DNA of 64,000 nucleotides from Bacillaceae bacterium SAS-127 (GTDB lineage Bacteria; Bacillota; Bacilli; Bacillales; Domibacillaceae), in assembly GCA_002261155.1 (NCBI GenBank), contig NKXN01000004.1, positions 169,181-233,180 of the forward strand, given 5' to 3'. Below are positions 59,294-64,000 of the stretch, piece after piece; position 1 is the first letter of the stretch; each line of letters starts with the position of its first letter. The translations under genes were made by a program, and so were the position numbers. A model generated the notes under the pieces. That model had not been told where the DNA came from. It saw nothing but the letters and a program-made list of their open reading frames with translations, and searched no databases.

Positions 59294-61297
59294 ATGAAGA
59301 AATACATATGGCTGATCGGGCTGCTCTTGTTGATGTTTAATCTTGCGGCTTGCAACCGGATGCCTTCTCCAGAAGAGCGTCTCAATGAATATGTAAAACT
59401 ATGGAATCAACAAAAGTTTAGTAGCATGTACAAAACGTATGTCTCTCCTACTGTGAAAGAAAAAGTGAAGGAGAAAGATTTTAGCGAGCGTTATCAATCG
59501 ATTTATGAAGATTTAGAGGTGAAAAACTTTAAAGTCACTTCTCTTGCAAAAGAGGAGAAGGATTGGGGAGAGGAAAAGCGAGCGGAAATTCCAATTAAGG
59601 TGGAAATGGATACGCTAGCGGGACCGATCAAGTTTGAGAAGATAGCCGTCTTAAAGCTGAAAGAAACAGAAGAGGGAGAAAATTGGTTCGTTGATTGGGA
59701 TACGACGTATATTTTTCCTGAATTAGATGAAGGCGATAAGATTCGCATTGAAACGTTAAAAGGGATACGCGGGCAAATTTTTGACCGCAATGGCAACTCT
59801 TTAGCCATCAATGGTCGCGGTTATATGGCAGGGATAAGTGCGGGGGAAATAGATGAGAATGCTGAGGCGAAAGCGAAAATCGCTCAGTTGCTTCAGATTG
59901 ACCCACAATTTATTGACGAACAGTTGAAGCAAAGTTGGGTACAGCCAGGCTACTTTGTTCCGTTAAAGAAGCTAGCTTACAGCGAGCAACAAACGGTGGA
60001 CAAGCTCCATGAACTACCTGGGGCGACGGTGGAAGCGATATCGATGCGTGAATATCCTTATAAAGAAGCAACGGCTCATTTAACGGGTTACATTGGTGCG
60101 ATTAATGGAGATGAGCTGAAAAAGCTAAAGGATAAAGGATACACAGAGCATGACCAAATTGGTAAACGCGGACTTGAGCAGTTATTAGAAGACGAACTGA
60201 AGGAAAAAAACGGGCATCGAATTTACATTAAAAAAGCGAAAGAAGAACCAGTAACGTTAGCTGAAACACCTGCTCAAAACGGAAAAGATGTCAAAGTAGC
60301 GATTGATGCGGAACTGCAAAAGAATGTATATGAGCAATTCAAAGGGATGCCAGGTACTGCCGCTGCTGTTCAGCCGACAACAGGAGAGGTGTTAACGCTC
60401 ACGAGCTCTCCAGCGTTTGACCCGAATGAATTTGTGCGTGGTGTAAGTAATGAACGCTACAAAGAATTAGAAAGCGATCCGAAGAAGCCACTGCTCAATC
60501 GATTTGCGGCGACTTATTCACCTGGTTCTACGATCAAGCCGTTGACTGCGGCAATCGGTTTAAAAGAGGGGACGCTGGACCCGAAAAAAGAGCGAGATAT
60601 TCAAGGATTGCAATGGCAAAAGGATGCTTCATGGGGTAACTATCGTGTGACTCGGGTAAAGGATATCGGTCAGCCGGTTAACTTACAAGAAGCACTCGTG
60701 TATTCCGATAATATTTACTTTGCCCAAACGGCACTAGAAGTCGGTTCAGAAAAAATGGTCGCAGGAATGAAAGCATTCGGTTTTAGTGAAAAGGTACCAT
60801 TTGACTACCCAATTCGAAAATCGCAAATTTCAAATAGTGGCGATTTGAATAAAGAGTTGTTGTTAAGTGACACAGGCTATGGCCAAGGAGAAGTGTTAAC
60901 GAGCATGCTTCATCTCGCTTCGGTGTATGGGGCAATTGTCAATGATGGAACGATGATGAAGCCGCAACTATTTGCTAACACGCAGCCAAAACAATGGAAA
61001 AAAGATTTGCTGACAGTAGAGGATGCCAAAATGTTGCAACAAGATTTGCGACTCGTCGTTCAAAAAGGAACGGCGAAATCAGCAGATGTGCCAAGCTTAG
61101 CATTAGCTGGAAAAACAGGCACAGCTGAATTAAAAGCAGTTCAAGGAACGAAAGGAAAAGAAAATGGCTTATTTGTCACTTACGATCAGAACAATCCTAC
61201 GTTGATGCTAGCCCTGATGGTGGAAGGGGTTAACGGACAGGGCGGAAGTAAATTAGCGATCGAAGCTAGTAGAAACGTTCTTTTACAAGTTAAATAA
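59294..61297 (+). CDS. pbpC: Penicillin-binding protein 3 (class B transpeptidase lipoprotein)
   Basis: 667 residues, almost the length of B. subtilis PbpC. Lipoprotein signal with lipobox LAAC (Cys about residue 20), NTF2-like MecA_N domain (about 25-140), and PBP dimerisation domain (about 150-320; GIRGQIFDRNGNSLAING). The transpeptidase has Ser412 in STIK, SDN motif (YSDNIYFAQ) and KTG motif (GKTGTAELK). It is a monofunctional D,D-transpeptidase in septal or lateral wall synthesis. PBP3 and its MecA homologues have low beta-lactam affinity. ATG 59294 follows GAGGTGAGAAG. Monocistronic. Confidence 0.9.
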   Translation: MKKYIWLIGLLLLMFNLAACNRMPSPEERLNEYVKLWNQQKFSSMYKTYVSPTVKEKVKEKDFSERYQSIYEDLEVKNFKVTSLAKEEKDWGEEKRAEIPIKVEMDTLAGPIKFEKIAVLKLKETEEGENWFVDWDTTYIFPELDEGDKIRIETLKGIRGQIFDRNGNSLAINGRGYMAGISAGEIDENAEAKAKIAQLLQIDPQFIDEQLKQSWVQPGYFVPLKKLAYSEQQTVDKLHELPGATVEAISMREYPYKEATAHLTGYIGAINGDELKKLKDKGYTEHDQIGKRGLEQLLEDELKEKNGHRIYIKKAKEEPVTLAETPAQNGKDVKVAIDAELQKNVYEQFKGMPGTAAAVQPTTGEVLTLTSSPAFDPNEFVRGVSNERYKELESDPKKPLLNRFAATYSPGSTIKPLTAAIGLKEGTLDPKKERDIQGLQWQKDASWGNYRVTRVKDIGQPVNLQEALVYSDNIYFAQTALEVGSEKMVAGMKAFGFSEKVPFDYPIRKSQISNSGDLNKELLLSDTGYGQGEVLTSMLHLASVYGAIVNDGTMMKPQLFANTQPKQWKKDLLTVEDAKMLQQDLRLVVQKGTAKSADVPSLALAGKTGTAELKAVQGTKGKENGLFVTYDQNNPTLMLALMVEGVNGQGGSKLAIEASRNVLLQVK

Positions 61298-61309
61298 GGA
61301 AAGAAAAGG

Positions 61310-61346
61310 CGGCTATCAAAGATTTGTTGATGGCTGTCTTTTTTTG
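61310..61346 (+). terminator. Terminator of pbpC
   Basis: GGCGGCTATCA pairs with TGATGGCTGTC (three G-T pairs), followed by TTTTTTT. Confidence 0.7.
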
Positions 61347-61388
61347 TATAGTAAATGAAGCAATGAAAGAAGAGAAAGGTCGTCTAAT

Positions 61389-62684
61389 ATGAAAAAAGTA
61401 ACCGTGGCTGGCATGGGTTATGTGGGCATCGTGACAGCGATTGTCCTCGCTCATGTAGGCTGTGAGGTCATATGTCTAGATACAGATTCGTCTAAAATTA
61501 AGCGATTACAAAAGAAGCAGCTGCCGATTTTTGAACCTGACTTGGAAGCAGCTTTACATACATATGAGGATAAACTGTCGTTTACAAGTGATCCACACCG
61601 AGCACTGGCTGCTGCTGAAATGATCGTTATCACTGTTGGTACGCCATCTTTACCGAATGGGAATGCCGACTTGGAATCGCTCCGTACACTCGCTAGTGAG
61701 ATCGGAAAGTATGCTGCTCATCCAGATTTTATCACGGCTATCAAAAGCACCGTTCCACCGGGGACAAGTCAACAAATGAAAGCGTGGATTCAACAAGCGC
61801 AAACCGCTCAAGTGGCATTTTCCATCGCATCGACGCCAGAATTTTTACGCGAAGGCTCTGCTCTTCATGATGCTTTTCATGGAGACCGCATCATTATCGG
61901 GGCGGAGGATGAACGAACGGCTGACGCCATAAAGCGTCTGTATGAACCGCTCGGTCGCCCCTTGTTTGCAACGGATTTAAACAGTGCCGAATTGATCAAG
62001 TATGCGTCTAATGCTTTTTTAGCGTCGAAAATTAGTTTTATCAATGAAATGGCACGCCTAGCAGAGAAGATAGGAGGAAATATTGAGGATGTGGCAACAG
62101 GAATGGGAATGGATGCCCGGATTGGCCGTCAGTTTTTACAAGCAGGAGTTGGCTATGGAGGATCTTGCTTTCCTAAAGATATTGAAGCGTTGTTGCATTT
62201 AGCGAGTGAACACGACGTTCAGCTCACAACTGTTGAAGCGGCGAAAAGAGCCAATGAGCTCCAAATGAACTACTTCATCAATAAGGTGAAAACGGTGATG
62301 TCTCCACTAGCAGGAAAACAAGTGGCAATGCTTGGACTTTCGTTTAAGCCGAACACGGATGATATGAGAAAAGCCCCATCAATTGCGGTGATCGAAGCCA
62401 TGTTAGAGGAAAAGGCAACCGTTATTGGCTATGATCCTGCGGCGGCGGCTAATGCACGCCTTATTTTTCAAGACCGTATCACTTATGCTACTTCGATTGA
62501 AGAGGCCCTCAAAGGTAGTGATGTTGCCTTAATTTTAACGGAATGGGCTGAAATCAAAAATGTCTCGCCTCAACAATTTCATCGACTATTGAACGATCCG
62601 ATTGTTATCGATGGACGAAATTGCTTTTCGGTGGGGGATATGAAAGCAAAAGGAGTTCAGTACTATCCAATTGGTAAAAGGTGA
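61389..62684 (+). CDS. ugd: UDP-glucose 6-dehydrogenase
   Basis: NAD-dependent oxidation of UDP-glucose to UDP-glucuronate, a precursor of teichuronic acid and other acidic polysaccharides. The 431 residues have an N-terminal Rossmann fold (VAGMGYVGIVTAIVLAHVG), VTVGTPS-type and STVPPGT motifs, and STPEFLREG. The catalytic Cys260 is in GYGGSCFPKD, and the C-terminal NAD/UDP-binding domain includes GLSFKPNTDDMRKAPS. It resembles TuaD/YtcA-type enzymes. It is not embedded in a polysaccharide cluster here. ATG 61389 is about 12 bases after GAGAAAGG. Confidence 0.9.
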   Translation: MKKVTVAGMGYVGIVTAIVLAHVGCEVICLDTDSSKIKRLQKKQLPIFEPDLEAALHTYEDKLSFTSDPHRALAAAEMIVITVGTPSLPNGNADLESLRTLASEIGKYAAHPDFITAIKSTVPPGTSQQMKAWIQQAQTAQVAFSIASTPEFLREGSALHDAFHGDRIIIGAEDERTADAIKRLYEPLGRPLFATDLNSAELIKYASNAFLASKISFINEMARLAEKIGGNIEDVATGMGMDARIGRQFLQAGVGYGGSCFPKDIEALLHLASEHDVQLTTVEAAKRANELQMNYFINKVKTVMSPLAGKQVAMLGLSFKPNTDDMRKAPSIAVIEAMLEEKATVIGYDPAAAANARLIFQDRITYATSIEEALKGSDVALILTEWAEIKNVSPQQFHRLLNDPIVIDGRNCFSVGDMKAKGVQYYPIGKR

Positions 62685-62900
62685 ATGTATCTGATCAGCC
62701 ATAGTTCTGCTATTAATTGATTTTTTGATTCTTTTTATCTATATCTTTTTTCTTTAAAAAATGTATTTATATGTAATTTAGAAGAGGTATAGTAGGTATA
62801 AAGGTGTTTAAAATTGGATGTGTATTAAGTCCATCCGAAGTGGGTCGATATAAAGAAAAAGTGATTCGTTCAAGAAGTTTCATGTGGGAGGAGAGTCGAA

Positions 62901-64000
62901 ATGAAAAAAACTCTATTCACCTTATCGACAGCAGTGGTGATTTCAGCCGGCGCTGTCACAGTGGTAGAAGCAGCGGAAAACCATGTGGTTCAGCCTGGTG
63001 AAACGCTTGAGAGCATTGCCAAAACATATAATGTCGATTTAGAAGTTCTAAAAAAATAAATGAATTAAATAGTGATCAACTGTATGCGGAGCAAACATTA
63101 AAAATTAGTGCAGATGTTACGGTGCCTACTGAAGACAATCATCCAACTTACATCGTAAAAGAGGGGGATACGCTCGCCTCGATCGCTACACTGTATCAAA
63201 TGGAAGTTGATCAGCTGAAAGAGCTGAATGAATTAACAACGACGATTCTTCATCCAGGGCAAACATTGAAGGTGATCGGTGAACCTTTGCTACTTCAAGA
63301 AGAGCCACCAGTGAAGGAAGAGCCATCAGCTATTCAAGCAACAAATGCTCACGCGCCGAAACAAGTCTCTCGGCCGAAGACATACATTGTCCAAGGAGGC
63401 GACTCACTGTTTGCGATTGCTACCATTTACAACATGAGTGTCGCTCAATTGCAGGAGTTGAACGGGTTAAAGTCAACGAACATTTATGAAGGTCAAAAGT
63501 TGATTGTCAGTGGTCAAGAATCATCTGAACCAGTTGCTCCTCTTAGTGAGCCAGAATTCCTTGTGACAGCATCAGCTTCAACATATACGGTCCGAAGCGG
63601 TGACTCTTTAAGCAAAATAGCAGCCAAGTACAAAATGAGTGTGACACAATTAATGCAGCTAAACAGCTTGAACTCTCACGTTATTTATGTCGGGCAAAAA
63701 CTAAAGGTAAGTGGGGCAACATCCCAAACGAAGCCGCCAAGCAAACCGCCTGCTACATCGAGTACATATACAGTACAAAGTGGAGATTCCTTAAGCAAAA
63801 TCGCGTCACTGCACAAAATGAGTGTGACGCAGTTAATGAAGTTAAACGGCTTGAATTCTCATGTCATTTACGTAGGACAAAAGTTGAAGGTGAGTGGGAC
63901 ACCGCCTCAACCGAAACCGCCAACACTGAAGCCGAAGCCGCCGACATCGAGTGGTACATACGTGGTGAAAAGTGGAGATTCCTTAAGTAAAATCGCGTCA
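62901..64000 (+). pseudogene. Multi-LysM cell-wall protein, frameshifted and running off the window
   Basis: ATG 62901 (behind GGGAGGAGAG) opens a signal peptide (MKKTLFTLSTAVVISAGAVT) and the first LysM (HVVQPGETLESIAKTYNVD), then stops at TAA 63057 after an A run. The frame one base over continues without interruption from 63056 to the window end: INELNSDQLYAEQTLKI completes LysM 1. Four more complete LysM domains follow (from about 63148, 63382, 63580 and 63763) and a sixth begins at 63955. A single missing A in the run at 63050-63056 accounts for the break. Proteins of this type (LytE/LytF/CwlS-like) end in an NlpC/P60 endopeptidase domain, which would lie beyond the window. Decay, sequencing error or slippage cannot be separated from sequence alone. 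Confidence 0.7.
63580..64000 (+). repeat. Tandem LysM-encoding DNA repeats
   Basis: Units at 63580-63714, 63763-63897 and 63955 onward are near-identical in DNA (for example AAAATGAGTGTGAC and TTAAGCAAAAT), separated by Pro/Ser/Lys-rich linkers, with periods of about 183 and 192 bases. The high identity indicates recent duplication and a potential for copy-number change by recombination. Confidence 0.75.

Overview
The window is chromosomal DNA from a low-GC, Gram-positive, endospore-forming bacterium of the family Bacillaceae. The evidence is the gene set: SinR/SinI-type regulators, ComK, ComFB, a YtrA/YtrB-type cassette, CvfB/YitL, PbpC-type PBP3, YocH-like LysM-3D proteins, YknW/YknX-like proteins and SLH-anchored surface proteins, together with strong AGGAGG ribosome binding sites and frequent GTG/TTG starts. 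No species call is attempted. No tRNA, rRNA, CRISPR array, prophage or intact insertion sequence was seen.

Layout. 0.1-4.4 kb: a hybrid sensor kinase convergent with a SARP-type response regulator. 4.9-6.3 kb: two convergent sinI/sinR-like modules. In the first the sinI partner has decayed. In the second a 43-residue SinI-like gene is preceded by what looks like a cyclic-dinucleotide (GEMM-I-like) riboswitch with a Shine-Dalgarno-sequestering switch. 6.4-13.8 kb: a YjoB-like AAA ATPase, an O-antigen-ligase-like membrane protein, a lipase-like hydrolase, a YihY protein, an SLH protein, a sigma factor and a ComK-family protein. 13.9-21.3 kb: a permease-amidohydrolase operon, a YtrA-type GntR/ABC operon with a clear palindromic operator, aspartate kinase and ComFB. 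21.5-24.2 kb: a sensor kinase/OmpR-type pair. 24.8-32 kb: a 1860-residue lamin-tail/metallophosphoesterase/SLH surface protein and a subtilase. 32-39 kb: CvfB, uracil permease, alanine/sodium symporter, and serC-serA. 39-47 kb: a 1.16-kilo-residue subtilase with a structured IS200/IS605-like remnant directly behind it, YknX/YknW-like proteins and two LysM-3D cell-wall proteins. 47-59 kb: a racemase/M20 hydrolase/MFS operon divergent from a sigma-54 (SigL) controlled cluster (activator, PxpB-like, PxpC-like, HyuA, HyuB). 59-64 kb: an efflux-gene remnant, PBP3, UDP-glucose dehydrogenase and a frameshifted multi-LysM protein that runs off the window.

How the parts fit. The region mixes cell-surface functions (SLH proteins, LysM proteins, PBP3, UDP-glucuronate supply, O-antigen-ligase-like protein) with developmental control (SinR, SinI, ComK, ComFB, a small sigma factor) and nitrogen or amino-acid scavenging (hydantoinase/oxoprolinase-type enzymes, enolase-superfamily racemase, M20 hydrolase, serine synthesis, permeases). 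The most notable observation is the candidate riboswitch upstream of the SinI-like gene, which would connect second-messenger signalling directly to the SinI/SinR switch. Many start codons were moved downstream of the longest open frame because the Shine-Dalgarno sequence abuts the first start and is correctly spaced for a later one.
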